From contig NC_045150.1 in assembly GCF_008831285.2 (NCBI RefSeq), positions 10,988,001-11,052,000 of the forward strand: 64,000 nt of DNA, read 5' to 3'. The position numbers were made by a program, and so were the translations under genes. This stretch comes from Nymphaea colorata (lineage: Eukaryota; Streptophyta; Magnoliopsida; Nymphaeales; Nymphaeaceae). Positions 23,079 through 35,300 of this stretch are shown here, in pieces. Every line of letters begins with the position of its first letter. Position 1 is the first letter of the stretch. The notes under the pieces were generated by a model. The model did not search any database, had not been told where the DNA came from, and saw nothing but the letters and a program-made list of their open reading frames with translations.

Positions 23079-25400
23079 GGATGTCGATTAAGGCAATAGA
23101 TTTATTCCCTCCTATGAGTGGTATTTTTTCTCTTGAAAATAAAACTTGGTTTTTATTTTTTCAACTTCATCTCAAACATCTGGCCACCTTAAAATCCATG
23201 GCTCACATGATATCCATGTATTCAAGTATATTAGGGTTTGGTAGCTATATCTATAGAAAAATTGAATGGTGATTTTAGCTATCAAGAATCATCTTGCTCA
23301 CTTGCACAATTGAGAGAAAACAAGGAGAAAATTTGGATAGACATATCTGCTATACAGTATTAATGAACATTTTTTTATAACGAAAGTCACAATTGATTCA
23401 CCGCGATTGGCATATACCTATCTTGTTTGAATCGCGATTCAAATATGCCAAACCAATTTGGGTGGCCAATTGTCGTGTGTTACTTAATGCTCAATGCTCA
23501 TTTTTGTATTAATATTATTTTACAGATTTTGGTCTTTTATTTCATAGGCTTATTTATTTATCCAAAAAATAGAATTCACATGTTTCAGCTGACCGATTCA
23601 GCAGCCTGACCAATTCGATGGGTTATCTTTTCTTTTTCCAGTATGAATTCTGAACACTTAATTGGTAAGTTCGTTGCAGGGTGAATTAAATGTTCCATCA
23701 AATTAACTCGTTATGCAGTCACATTGCAGAGCCTCTGGCTACGTGGCAGTATCATTAGAAAATGAAGCTCCAATGCTAGCTGGAAAATTAATCCCCACCG
23801 TTTCCAAAGAATATAAAGAAGCCTAGTTCTAGTTAAGGAAGAAGAAATTTTTCACTTGTACATGCACAAAGAGAAAACAACCTCTGACTCAACAGTAGTT
23901 GGTACTTTGATATTCCAATTCTAGTGCTGGCAAAGTAAAGATTGTCACAGGGACATGCCATTTAACTTTGGTAGTACAATTCCTAAATAATTGCTTGGGA
24001 ACAAGAATATCATGAAAATGTTTAGATATTTAAAATTAGAGAACTTCATTTTGATTGGTAAATGAAAAAGAACTCATGTCCATAGCAGCTATTATAAAAT
24101 AAAAGATTGGATTCAATCTGCTAATATTAACTTAGTTGTTTGATCACATGCACCCAAGTATATATATTGCCCAAAGAAACCAATTTTGCAACAACCAGCA
24201 GAATTTTGGCCGATTAAAATTTAATCAATGGCCAACCGATTGGATCAGATAGCAAACTGAGCCGAAGATTTTGGATCAAGTTCCAACTCGGCCGATTTTA
24301 CTTGGTCCTTTTTGTCACATCGTTCTCATAAAACATGGCGATATATGGGGCTTTACTCCACAGGAAAAGTCCCCTTTGGAAATACACATCTTTTGTGATG
24401 CCCAATGGACTTGTTAATCTGGTATATATATATATATATACACTGCTATAAATAGTACATGGTGTCGTGTTGGCATTTTCTTTCCATTGCATGGTTATTT
24501 TGCCATTTATTTTTCAATTTACTTTTTTTTTTATGACATGTCAACCGGTCCATCATGTCAAAATCTTTCTAGTTACAAGCACTAGCTTTTTATTTTACCC
24601 ACGAGTCGAATTCAGGTGATCTAATGTTTTATTATTGTAATATGTTTAGGGGACATATATATATACATATACATATTTCGCAATAAACTTGTCAATATGC
24701 TGATGATGGTATGCCAACTTGATTAATCTCTGCATTGGCAGTGTTTTGTGTTGGAAAACTAATTAAGCACTGGGAGACATATTCTGTTCTTGTCGCTTCC
24801 AAGCTAGGGACTATGAACTTTATCAGAGTTAATCCTTTGACTGGGAATATGAATATATATGAAGCTAAGTAATATTTTGAAGCGGTAATCAGAATAAGCA
24901 TATTCCTGCAAAACTACAAGTTTTTGAAAACCTGTTGGGTTGTGTTGCACATAGTTGGCAAACTTGCTGGGCTGACTCAGGAATTGCTTGAGTCAGCTTG
25001 TATCGCCTACAAATCTGGCCACGAGTTAAGGTATGAGTGAGTTACAACTTGACTTACCCCTAAGTCGACCTGACTCGACGAAAATTGTCATTGACTTGCT
25101 CAAAATCGCATCGACTTGTCTAAAATTGTCTTACTCGGTTGCAGTAAAAATACAGTGGAAAGTAACAATTTAGAGAGTTACGGACCTTACTTCCTTGATA
25201 TCCTATAAAAATACCAATGTCACCTGACTCGGCTCAGTTTATAAGTCAACTGGTTGACCAAGTGACTCTGACTTGGTCTTCTACTGATCCGAGTTAGAGT
25301 TAGAGTTAGGAATTTGCCAATTATGGTATTACATTTATAAAATAAATGAATAATATTAACAAAGTCAAAGAAATACATTAATTAAACAAAGGGAAATAGT
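23079..25400. other. Old duplicated non-coding block (partner at 31140-32350)
   Basis: No gene recognised. Several blocks match 31140-32350 in the same order and strand at clearly lower identity than the recent array. Examples are GTTTGAATCGC..TCAAATATGCCAAA (23426/31166), the CAGGTGATCTAA..TATGTTT block (24613/31839), TTGGAAAACTAATTAAGC (24752/31951) and the GAAGCTAAGTA..TTTTGAAGCG block (24860/32082). Because 31140 onward flanks C2 copy D in the same way that this flanks copy C, the two look like halves of an ancient tandem duplication. Confidence 0.65.
24953..25321. mobile_element. Possible short inverted-repeat element, TTGGCAAA ends
   Basis: The left end AGTTGGCAAACTTG and the right end AATTTGCCAAT are inverted, and the interior is rich in GACTCG/GAGTCA motifs. 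A similar interval lies at 28015-28698. I could not find a convincing target duplication for either. Confidence 0.35.
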
Positions 25401-27500
25401 AAGGTCATGCCAATGACGGCTTCAAGTAGCACCATCTTTGTGGGACATGAGTCGAGTCAAATCACATGGTTGAATGTCGATTACGCTACTCATGGCCTAC
25501 CAACCAATGGACACAGGCTTTTTCTTCCACCACTTTCTTTTTCAAGGTTTCTGCATGCATGTTTTTTTTCCTTGTCAATGATCTTTATTGGTGCAAAAAA
25601 TCATCAGCAAAAAATGGGAACCATCAGTCACAAGTTTATTGATGTGATTGATGATGTCAAAGAAGTGCGCTAACAATATTTTTTGCTGAAGTAATTTGCA
25701 CATGACAGTGAAGAGGATAATGATTATCAAGAAAGAATGAGCAAAAAAAATAGCATCATTTTGGATACCCTTGATTTAATAGTATTCGAGATCTTCAAGA
25801 CTTGAAAACTGTAGATTTAAGACTAGACTCTTTCCCCTCCGACCTTAAATCCTATTTTTTCTCAATCTAAAGAACTAAAACAAAACCATGCTACATAAGA
25901 TCTATATCAAATAATTCATAGATTGTAAATCTGATGCTATCAAACACCCCATTAATATGGTAAGTAATTAAGATGGTGTGTAATACTTTGAGAAACTAAG
26001 TCCCCCTCCCCAGATTTCACTGACATTTGCTTGTGGAAAACATGTCAACAATAGTTTCCTTTCATGTGTTTTGAAATATTAGCACATTGTTATTGCTTCA
26101 TGAATTTGTCCCAAAAAATTTGGTCAAATTCATGAAATTTTATAACTACTGTTCTATAAACCTGCCTCATTTTTTTGGGTCACATTCATGAGATAATAAC
26201 AATATATTACTGATGCCAAATGACCCCTTCATGTCACTAAAGAATATGGGTCATGTATCTCCTCTTTAAGCATGCTGATTTTTTATTTTGCCAGATTCCT
26301 AGGTATGCTCAAGGTTATTAAGCTGTGGGCTAGGTTTTTAGAGTTAGCATGAGTGGGTGATTGACTAACCTTCCCTTGTCTCAACAATTGACCTAAAATG
26401 TTGAAGTTCAAGTGAATGCATAATATACCAAAATTGATATGAAACGAAGACTTCATGTTGGTGTCATTTTTTAAGTCTCGGCTGGATTTTTTATCGAAAA
26501 AGGAAAAGATTTGTGATGATGCAGAGCGACCCCTTCTATATTGTCCCTTGGAAACCTAGAAAGCCAATGCTGCAAGAAGCTGCTGAATTTCAGCTGATTA
26601 AAATAGAATTACTGGCAAACTGATTTGATCTGATGGCAAACTTGAGCCGAAGTTTTTGGATCAAGTTTCAACTAATTGGCCGATTCTACTTGGTTTTCGT
26701 CACATCGTTCTCAAAACATGACGATATATGGGGCTTTTTCCAATGTGAGTGGTCGATCACAGGCTTCTCTTCCACTCTTCCTTTCTCAAGGTTTCAGCAT
26801 GCATGTTTCCAATTTCCTTATCATTGTTTCTGCAATTCATGACTAGTCCCACAAGAAAAACATGATCTTCATTGGTGCCAAACATCGTCAGTTATAAAAA
26901 ATAAGAATAACACAAAAAGAGCATCATTTAGGATAGAATTCATACATAGTCTAGTATTTGAGATCTTCAAGATTTGAAATCCAAGGACTTTCCCATCCTC
27001 TTCACTCTGATCTTAAATCCAATCTTTTGTCAATGCAAAAAAGTAAAATAAGGATGTTTTTACCACTTCAACAAAAGCATGCCACATAAGGTCTACATCA
27101 GATAATTCATAGATTTTTAATCGGAGGCTATCAAACATCCCCACAATAAAGCTATATTGATAGTGTCTGTAATACTTTGAGATACTAAGACTAACTCCCT
27201 GGAGTTTCACTGACATTTGCTCATGGAAAACATGTCCAATGACAGTTCCCTTCTTGTCACTAAAGAATATGGGTCATGTATTTCCTCGTTCGGCATGCTG
27301 GTTTTGATTTGGTCAGATTTCTAAGTATGCTTCTGGCTATTAAACAGTGGGCTAGGTTTTCAGAATTGGCAAGAGTGGGTTATTGACTAACCATCCGTTT
27401 TCTGATTATTGACTTTGAGTTGAAGGTCAAGTGAGTGCATCATATTGCAAAATTGAGATGAAACACAAACTTCATGTTGGTGGCATTTTCTACCAAGTTA
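25400..27500. repeat. Local direct duplication of about 0.8-1.1 kb (25400-26480 and 26700-27500)
   Basis: The two halves share an ordered series: CAAGGTTTC.GCATGCATGTTT, the GAGATCTTCAAGA.TTGAAA block, AAATAATTCATAGATT compared with CAGATAATTCATAGATT, TTTCACTGACATTTGCT..TGGAAAACATGTC, CACTAAAGAATATGGGTCATGTAT, and GTGGGCTAGGTTTT..GGTTATTGACTAACC. A partial third copy is at 32290-32500. No protein is recognised in any copy. Confidence 0.75.
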
Positions 27501-28745
27501 CCATTTCAAGGCATTGCTAAATCTAGCAAAGGCCTGTCTATTGCAGAGGATCAATGGAAGGTTTCAAGAGTCTGCTAATCCATATCAAGACTCTACTTCA
27601 TCAATGCAGAGAGACATACCTCCAGTCTAAGCCCGTTCTACTGCCTAGTTTTTAGGCCCTCCTCTACATGATGATTTTTAATTTCATAAGGTGGCGTTTG
27701 ATGGCTCTGGGATTATCAACATTTTAGAATTTTAATTTCAGAATATTAATTCTAGAACCCAGTGGAAGAGGACCTTATTTCCTATTCCAAGTTCAAGTAG
27801 TGTTTGATGGAAGATGACTTTAATGCTTATGTTTGATAGACACATGCAAGATAGTTTGCGACAGTTGAAATATTTCAATAACCAATATTTCTAAAATTTC
27901 TAAAAGGATATGAAGCAATAATCATTAAACTTTTTTTATAGAAGAATCTGGTCGTTTTGAAAATCTTTGAAAATTTCAGGGGCCAACTTAAGATGTTTGA
28001 TACATAATTGGCAAATCATGTGATCTGACTCGGGAATCATTTGAGTCGGGTCGGGATCATTCATTTACTGGGCCACAGGTTAGGACCCAAGTGATACACA
28101 CCAAGACTAGCTCTTGGCAGAGAATCGGCAGACCCGGTGGTTCATTAACTTGGTTGTGAATTGTCTGAGTCTGACATGATATCAGTCTTTGTGATACGGA
28201 ATGAAACTACTGATAAAAAATGATTTTTACCTGGTTTTTTTTTCCGAAACCAGTTTAGAAAATTGTTGCATAGTGAACAAAAAATTATTGTAGCCACCTG
28301 CATTATATTAGTGCCTTGTGTAGGTGCTTGATTTCATGATTTGCAAGTGATAGACGACGGGCTATGGGCAACGACTGCTCGGCACGACACTCAGCCATGT
28401 GTCTCTCTTTCTTGGGCTATCCTTCTCTCAATCGTAGATAGTCAGTTGGCCTCCATCAGGCTGTTACTGACAGACTGTCAACTACAATGATGCTGGCAAC
28501 CCCCAAGAGGTTAGGGGTCGCTAGAAATCTCCCTCTCTCTCCCACTTCCCCCCTTTTTTACAATGGATGCTGGACGGCTGGTCGCATGTCGATGTGAGTC
28601 TGATTTTTGGTACCCAAGTTGACCGAGTCAACCCACTGACCCACTGACCGACTGACTTGGTTAACTATCGATTCATGTCTGACCCAAGTTTGGCAACTAA
28701 GACTTTGTTGGAGTTTTTGTAGTGGAATGGTGCCTTCGATCCCTT
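27501..28745. other. Non-coding stretch, including a second TTGGCAAA-type interval (28015-28698)
   Basis: No gene recognised. 28015-28698 has GACTCGG/GACCGAG-rich sequence bounded by ATTGGCAAATC and AGTTTGGCAACT, like 24953-25321. The rest is AT-rich and unremarkable. Confidence 0.4.
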
Positions 28746-28829
28746 CTATTTTTCATGAGCAAGTTTGCCAACAGAGTCTGCAGGATGAGCACAGCGTTCT
28801 AGAGTCGATGATGAAACGCTACTACACAC

Positions 28830-30613
28830 TTGCACTCTTACCTGCACCACGACTGGTGGGAGGTGCCACACCCGCACTCCTACGCAACTTATGACACCCA
28901 TACCAGCATCACCCACAACCACACTCCTACCCGCACAACTACTAGACGGTGGTGCACTCCCACCCATACCCACACTATCCCTAATGCTTCCAATTTGTTT
29001 GACGACCGCTAGACTGTGTGGCACTCCCATTCCTAGCTGCACTATTCGCATTGTAATGCGTCCAATTTGTTGCACGACTGGTAGACAGTGCCGCACTCCC
29101 ACTAATGCCTGCACTGTCACTGTAAGGCGTCCAACTTGTTGCACGACTACTAGATTGTGCGGCACTATCACCCATACCCACGAAATCCGCACTGTAACGC
29201 ATCCGCCTTGTTACACGATTGCTAGACAGTCCCGTAAACATATCTCTCTTCATCCTCTTCTTCTTTATCTGTTTCAGATGCCATCTTCTTGAGCGAGATG
29301 CCATGTGAGAATCTACTGCTGAGACGTGGCTGAAGAGGCGCTGTTGTTTCCGCTGCTTTAACATTACTCTGTTCCCAACAAACTTATCATCCATATTTTG
29401 GTAGATTAATTAATGTTTCTAATCTTGTTTAATTGTGTGCTGAATTCAAGGATTTTTCTTTTGGTATTCATAAATGAACCACCTAGTGTGTTTATAAACA
29501 CTACTTTAATATAAATCATGCTTTAGTTCCAGACTTTCCTTTTTAAAATTAATCTTTCCATTACCAAAATTTTGATGTTATAAGAGTTGTCCGTTTTTAT
29601 GATTAAGAAAACATTACTTAAGCAAGAAAAAATATTTGTTGCCCAGAAAATTATTCTCTTAGATCATATTTATAAGGTGAGATTGTAAAAGCAAATATTT
29701 TAATAATTAATTTTGATGGGTTTGTTTTTTCCCACTTACCCAAGTGGTCTTTTTTTTGCCAACTTCTATATATTTATATGTAAGAGAGAGAGAGAGATTG
29801 AGCCCGTGAGGAAATGATGGCTCTAGCTATTGATAGTCACCCAGCCATCTAACCAATTCCATCCATCTAATACAGATATATGGTTGAGAGAAAAACATGG
29901 ATAAAATGATGAAAACTAATATTAAATGACAAAAAATCTATCACCATTTTTTCATTGTTTTTTTCTTAACCATCTATCATCATAGAACGAACGGCTTTGC
30001 TTAAATGAAGATGACTGTAAAAAGTCAGAGTCACCATTCAATTTTCTTATATATAACATTTTCATAGAAACAATGCACTTTTTGTTTTTGAAACCCAAAT
30101 AAAAGTGTGATTCACTTACCAAAAGCTAGTTACGTGCACAGTGCACAGCCCTTTAAAAAAAGTCAAGTGTACCTTCCCCCACTTGTATTGGGCCCCTCGC
30201 CCACATTTGAGGGTACTTGGCATGTGCAAGAGCCTATGCAGAATGCGTTTGTGCAAAGGTCTGTCAATATAACCGGATTTGCTCGCTTACCTGCACAATC
30301 CTGGTGTTGGGTGGGGCACCTCCTCCAGGATAGTCAATAACTATTGAAGGATCTTAACTGAAGATGTCATCCTTGGTATTGAGATTGACATCAACTGCAA
30401 AACAGGTCCGCAAAAGTATTTGAACCCACCGGTAGTGATAGATATTGAACAAGAAGAAGAAGAAGATGAAGGAGAATTCACAAGGTGAAATGGTGATGGC
30501 AAAGGTGATGCAGATATGGTAGCAGCTCAGTGGAGACCAGTAACACGGAACGGAGTGCGCAGACAGATGATGATACCTGTTAACTCCTCCGCCTGCACTT
30601 CGTTGTTATACAT
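28830..30613 (-). pseudogene. C2-domain gene copy D (ancient, degenerate)
   Basis: Exon 1 is 30577-30613: MYNNEVQAEELT, ending ACAG|GTATC as in copies A-C. Exon 2 is 30291-30394, with the same TTTTGCAG acceptor and a GTAAGCG donor. It would read VDVNLNTKDDIF then DPSIVIDYPGGG, clearly homologous to the C2 loop of copy C. However, an in-frame TAA replaces the Lys before DP, and the exon is 2 nt longer than in the array copies. Farther along the minus strand, an open frame from about 29394 begins DDKFVGNRVML, reminiscent of the DDF.G strand of C2 domains. It then passes through a basic stretch (KQIKKKRMKR) into Ser/Ala/Arg/Trp repeats (28981-29260). No exon 3 equivalent was found. It probably predates the A-C array. 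Confidence 0.62.
28840..29260 (-). repeat. Minisatellite of about 69 bp forming the tail of C2 copy D
   Basis: About five imperfect units on the minus strand share GGGAGTGC.(G/A)CAC..TCTA..AGTCGT(G)CAACAAATTGGA.GC(A/C)TTA. Three of them translate in one frame (SGSAALSTSRATNW, GSATQSSGRQTNW). A 2-nt loss near 29000 shifts the next unit. It occupies the place of the His/Gly tail in copies B and C. Confidence 0.8.
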
Positions 30614-30723
30614 GGTTTGCGATGAACAAGTTATGATCCCTGTTCAATATTTCCGAGCCTAAATCACTTCTAGCCAGCTGTTGTCTATACAACCACAGCG
30701 GTTGTGTTGTGTTTTGTGCATGC

Positions 30724-30731
30724 ATATATAT
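30724..30731 (-). promoter_or_regulatory. TATA-like element upstream of C2 copy D
   Basis: TATATATA in an AT-rich context about 110 nt before the copy D start codon, the same spacing as in copies A-C. Confidence 0.45.
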
Positions 30732-30849
30732 ACATGTAAAGCTAACCATAAACTGCTTTGCATGTTAAATGCGTGAAGTCAATACCAAAAAAACTTTGGG
30801 CACTTTCATGTCAAGGGGCCTTTGCTTTGACACTGTTAGTTAATACATA

Positions 30850-33149
30850 TGCAACTCTTTCTCAGTAGTTATAGCATACCTGGTCAGGCAAAAGGCCTAT
30901 AAAGGGACAAGTCTCTAGTTGGATTCTCATGAGCATCATGCCCTCATGCCTTAAGTACTGGGATGCAGTAAGTAAAGTTGCAGGGTACACCCATACCATC
31001 GCTGGTATGGGCACAGCTTAAGACCTTAGAGTTTGGGAGAATGAATGGTAAGGTGGCTTCGAACTTATTTTCCTGAGGTTGGTGGCTAAGTTTTTGCTCA
31101 CCTGAACATATGCATACTACTACATACATACATACATATATATATATGGTGGTGCCAATATCATTGTTTGAATCGCACTGCTCAAATATGCCAAAATCAA
31201 TTTTTGCGACCGACAAGTTCACCGCCAGTTAGTTAATGTTGGTTTTTTTGTTTAAAGAATAATATTTTAAAGGTTATTTGCTTTTATTTCATATGCTTAT
31301 TCATTTATACCTTTTTCTGATTCACAAATTGGATGGATTTTACAATTGCTAAATTCTTATGAATCTTCATGACAGCCGAACGCCTCCGGAACAAAGAAAG
31401 AAAAAAAAAAGTCATGGAGACATACCAATTTAGTATCATAATTCCTATTTAATTACACGAAGAGCAGATTGGGGGGCATGAATATGACAAAATTAATGTT
31501 GAAATATTTAAAATTAGAAAACTTCATTTTGATTGGTAAATGAAAAGAAGTCGTGTCCACGGCAGGTATTATAAAACATAACATTGGATTCAATCCGCCA
31601 AGAATGATGTAATTTAGTTGACGAATATTCGTCAAACCCAAGCCTCAGTTGGGTCTTTTACCTGAAAAACAAAAATTTATTATGATTTGTGTAGACATTT
31701 TCTTCCTATTCCATGCTTCGCTAATTTTTCAATGTAATTTCTTGTTTTTTCATCACATGTCAACCAATCCATATCATATCTCAAAATCTTTCTACTTACA
31801 TGCCAGCACTAGCGTTTAGTTTCTTTTATCCACAAGTTCAGGTGATCTAACTTTTTAATATTGCAGTATGTTTCGAGGCCCATATCCACACAATAGAGAT
31901 CTTGCTCTGCCAACTAGAATAATAATGTCTGCCTTGGCAGTCTTTTATATTGGAAAACTAATTAAGCTTCTGTTCCGTGTTTGTTGCTCCCAGGTGGAAT
32001 GAACAATATCAACAACTAAGAATCCAGAGATTATGACTTTAATCATAGAGTTAATCATTTGACTGGGAATGTCATGAATATGAAGCTAAGTATTATATTT
32101 TTGAAGCGATAGTCGGAATCAATTTGGATCATTGCACATTCCCGCAAAAGTAAAGGCTTTTGAAAAAATCCATAATCGCAGGCAGGTTCAGAGGTTGGAA
32201 ACCTTGTTTCTCTTGCATGAACCGTTTCTAAAGAATAAAGAAATAATATTCCAAAAGTCAAAGATATACCTTAATTGGAAAAGGAAAAATAGTAACATCA
32301 TGCCAACGACAAGTTCAAGTGCATGGGTAGCATCTTTGTGTGAGGTGAGTCGAGTCAAATATTGTGTATTCATGGCCTACATACGTTAGTGGTCGATCAC
32401 AAGCTTGTCTAACACCTCGCCCTTGCTCAAGGTTTCCTCGTGCTTCAATTTTATTTTCTGTGTTCTGCAATTCATGACTACCACAAGAAAAATACTCTAC
32501 TAATGCCCAAAAAACATCAGTCAAAATACGGGAATCTTTTGTAATTGATGGCAGAATCTATCAAGCTCATAATGGTTCAAGGGGGCATGTTACCCCTGGG
32601 CTAGAAAGTAGAATCTTTCTAGCTATATATTTATCATGTATACTCTGTCCTATTATTATTTAGTGGACACAATAAATAACTAGATATATCATTATACATT
32701 CAATGCTACCAGATTAAAATGTTGAACACTGAACAATATACTTGAGCACGGAAAGACACAACAAACTTTGAAAAGTTCAGATATCAAAAGATTTACAATG
32801 AAATTTGAGCAACACTTGTTTGTAGAAAATTTGGATCTCGGATAATTTTAATTTCTCTAGATCCAAATCTGAACAATAATTTATGTGGACAAAATCTGGC
32901 AGGGTCTCGGTGTCCCAAAAAATTCTAACAACACATTGGTAGAATCCTGTTATCGAAATCGTGCTTGCAAAGTAACACAATACTTAAGTGGACTTACTGA
33001 GCTTCAATCGCTAAGCATGTTGCCCACGAGCATCCCACCTTCACTTGATGCGCACACTAACTCAATGACTTCACTAGTTCTCAAAGTGAGCACACAAGCA
33101 CCTTCAGATTCACTTTCACTAACCTGAGACTCAATCCACACCAGAATGA
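30850..33149. other. Old duplicated non-coding flank of copy D
   Basis: No gene recognised. 31140-32350 is the diverged partner of 23400-25400. 32290-32500 matches the two blocks at 25400 and 26700. There is a short TA run near 31135-31147. Confidence 0.6.
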
Positions 33150-34640
33150 CCAGCACCCCTACTTGTTGTCAGAAGATGTCTGCACTAGCTGCCCCTTGGT
33201 GAATATATAAGCAAGCTGATCTTCTAAAGCAGTTTATAACTATATCTCAACTCTCAGCTTCTTTGCTCTGATAGAGTAATGTTGCACTTCTATATGTTTT
33301 GTCCGAGCAAAGTAGATGAGATTCTCTCCAAGTCTAATATTACCTTCAGTATCTCAGTAGAGTCCCACTATATAATCTACATCTTGTTTAATGTCTTCCA
33401 GCTATGGCATTAGTCAAATACATTTTGGTGTTGCTTGAGATGCTGCTATATATTCTGTTTCTGTTGTGGACAATGAAACTATTGGTTGTCTTCTGATACA
33501 CCATGAAATTGCCTCACTTCGAAGACAAAACATGTATTTAGTAGTCTATCTATGAGACAACAAATCTCAAGCATCATCAGCATCACAATGACCGATGACT
33601 TGACAAGCTGATCTGCTTCCGTAAAGTATACCATAGTGAGCAGTTTATTTAACATACCTTAATATTCATCTCACTGCTTCTAAATGCAGCTTCGAGTCGC
33701 ATGAATCTACTCATAACACTAACTACATATGCAATGTTTGGTTTTGACAATGTTAAGTATATCAAGTTTCCAACCAATTGCTGGCACATAGTGACATCTT
33801 CTAGCTTGTCTTCACCAATTCTGGCATAGTACTTATCTCAATTGGTTTTGAGATAGGTTTGCAATCAAGCATATCATACTTGCAAAGTAAGTCATCAACA
33901 TATTTCATTTTTACTTAAAAATAGTCCTTTAGATATATAATCAATTTTTCATCCAAGGAAATGTCTTAACATTCCCCCAGCTCTTTCATTTCAAATCTCA
34001 TTGTGAGATGTTCACGAATGAAATTATCTTCCTTATCGTCTTCATTAATAATTAAATCATCAACATAAATTAACATAATATTAATCTTTGTACCTCTTGT
34101 CTTGACGAAGAGACTGAAATATGCTAAAGTGACTTGGAATCCCTTAAACACTAAAAATTCAGTTATGTTTTCATACCATGCTATAGATGCTTGCCTTCCT
34201 CAATGTGCAGACATAGTTTGACTTATTTATAGATCTAAATCTTTCAAGCTGTTCCATATAGATTTCATAGTCAAACTCTTCATGCAAAAAGGCATTCTTC
34301 AGAACCATTTGCCTTAGCTTCCAATATTTGGTTGCAACGATAACTATCAACATATGTACATATGTGATCTTATCAACAAGACTGAAAGTCTTTTAAAAGT
34401 CAATACCATACTGATATGAAATTCCTTTCGTGATCAGACGAGCCATGTATCTATTAATTGAGTTATTTGTCTTTCTTTTTATTTTGTCAACCTACTTGGA
34501 GGTAATGGGCTTTACTCTTGCAGCTTTAGTACAAGCTCCTAGGTCTTGTTTTACATCAATACCTTCATCTTGTCTTTCATTGCAGCTGGCCATTTGTCAA
34601 CATATTTGGATACATTTGTCAACATATAGGATGGCATAAT
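33150..34640 (-). pseudogene. Ty1/copia pol relic: reverse transcriptase and RNase H
   Basis: Reading right to left, the RT landmarks are as in 2290-3200: the NAFLHEEFDYEIYMEQ strand, then KTRGTKINIMLIYVDDL with YVDD, then HLTMRFEMKELGEC. RNase H continues to the left: [38 protein letters not shown], then EDQLAYIFTKG. This is the standard copia order and the usual end of the polyprotein. Stops and frameshifts interrupt every section. Integrase, protease, gag and LTRs were not found. Confidence 0.9.
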
Positions 34641-35300
34641 CTTCATCAACATACTTGGAATTTGGCTTTTGGACACTTGTTAATCTTCTTAATGTTGTAG
34701 GCATCTCTTTTTTCTTTTTCTTTCTCTTTACTTGGCATCTGCTGGTATATTATGTTTGGATGTGTTGTGGCAAGGCAGTACAATGGGCATCACAGCAAGA
34801 GAACACCATGATCAACAGACCTTGGCATTTGACCTCTCTCCAATATCTGAGTGTTACAGTTGGTTGGAAATTGGACCTACATCTCAAGGTGCCGGTGAAT
34901 GGTAGAACCCTTGCAGAAATGGTGGACAAATTCAAGAGAGGAGAAAGAAAATGTGAAAAAATGGAAAAAAAGAGATGAAAACAAAAAGTGATCGGATTTT
35001 ATACTGTCTTAAATGAATTATGAAATCACACCAAAGAATTACTTCTACATTAGAGTACCTTACTCTTTTCATAAGACAAAAATAGGTCCAGAAACGGGGA
35101 CCCATTCATCCTAAACAGCGGCCAACAAGTTTGAAGCAAAGCTAGTGATACGTTTTGGTGTATTGTCAGGTCGCCGAGTAAGTTAAGAGGTCGTTTGACA
35201 AGTTTTCCTCCAGATAGAACAGAGAAGACGTCTTGTCCACCACATCTCTGTCTTGTCCATCCTGTCATCGGTATTCTTTGTTTATTGTTTGATGGTTTAG
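34641..35300. repeat. Sequence shared with the array insertion (partner 3200-3855)
   Basis: Near-identical to 3200-3855, including the GGTTGGAAATTGGACCTACA block and TTAGAGTACCTTACTCTTTTCATAAG. It lies beyond the recognisable copia RT and has no identified function. The two copies diverge after TTGTTTGATGGTTT. Confidence 0.75.
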
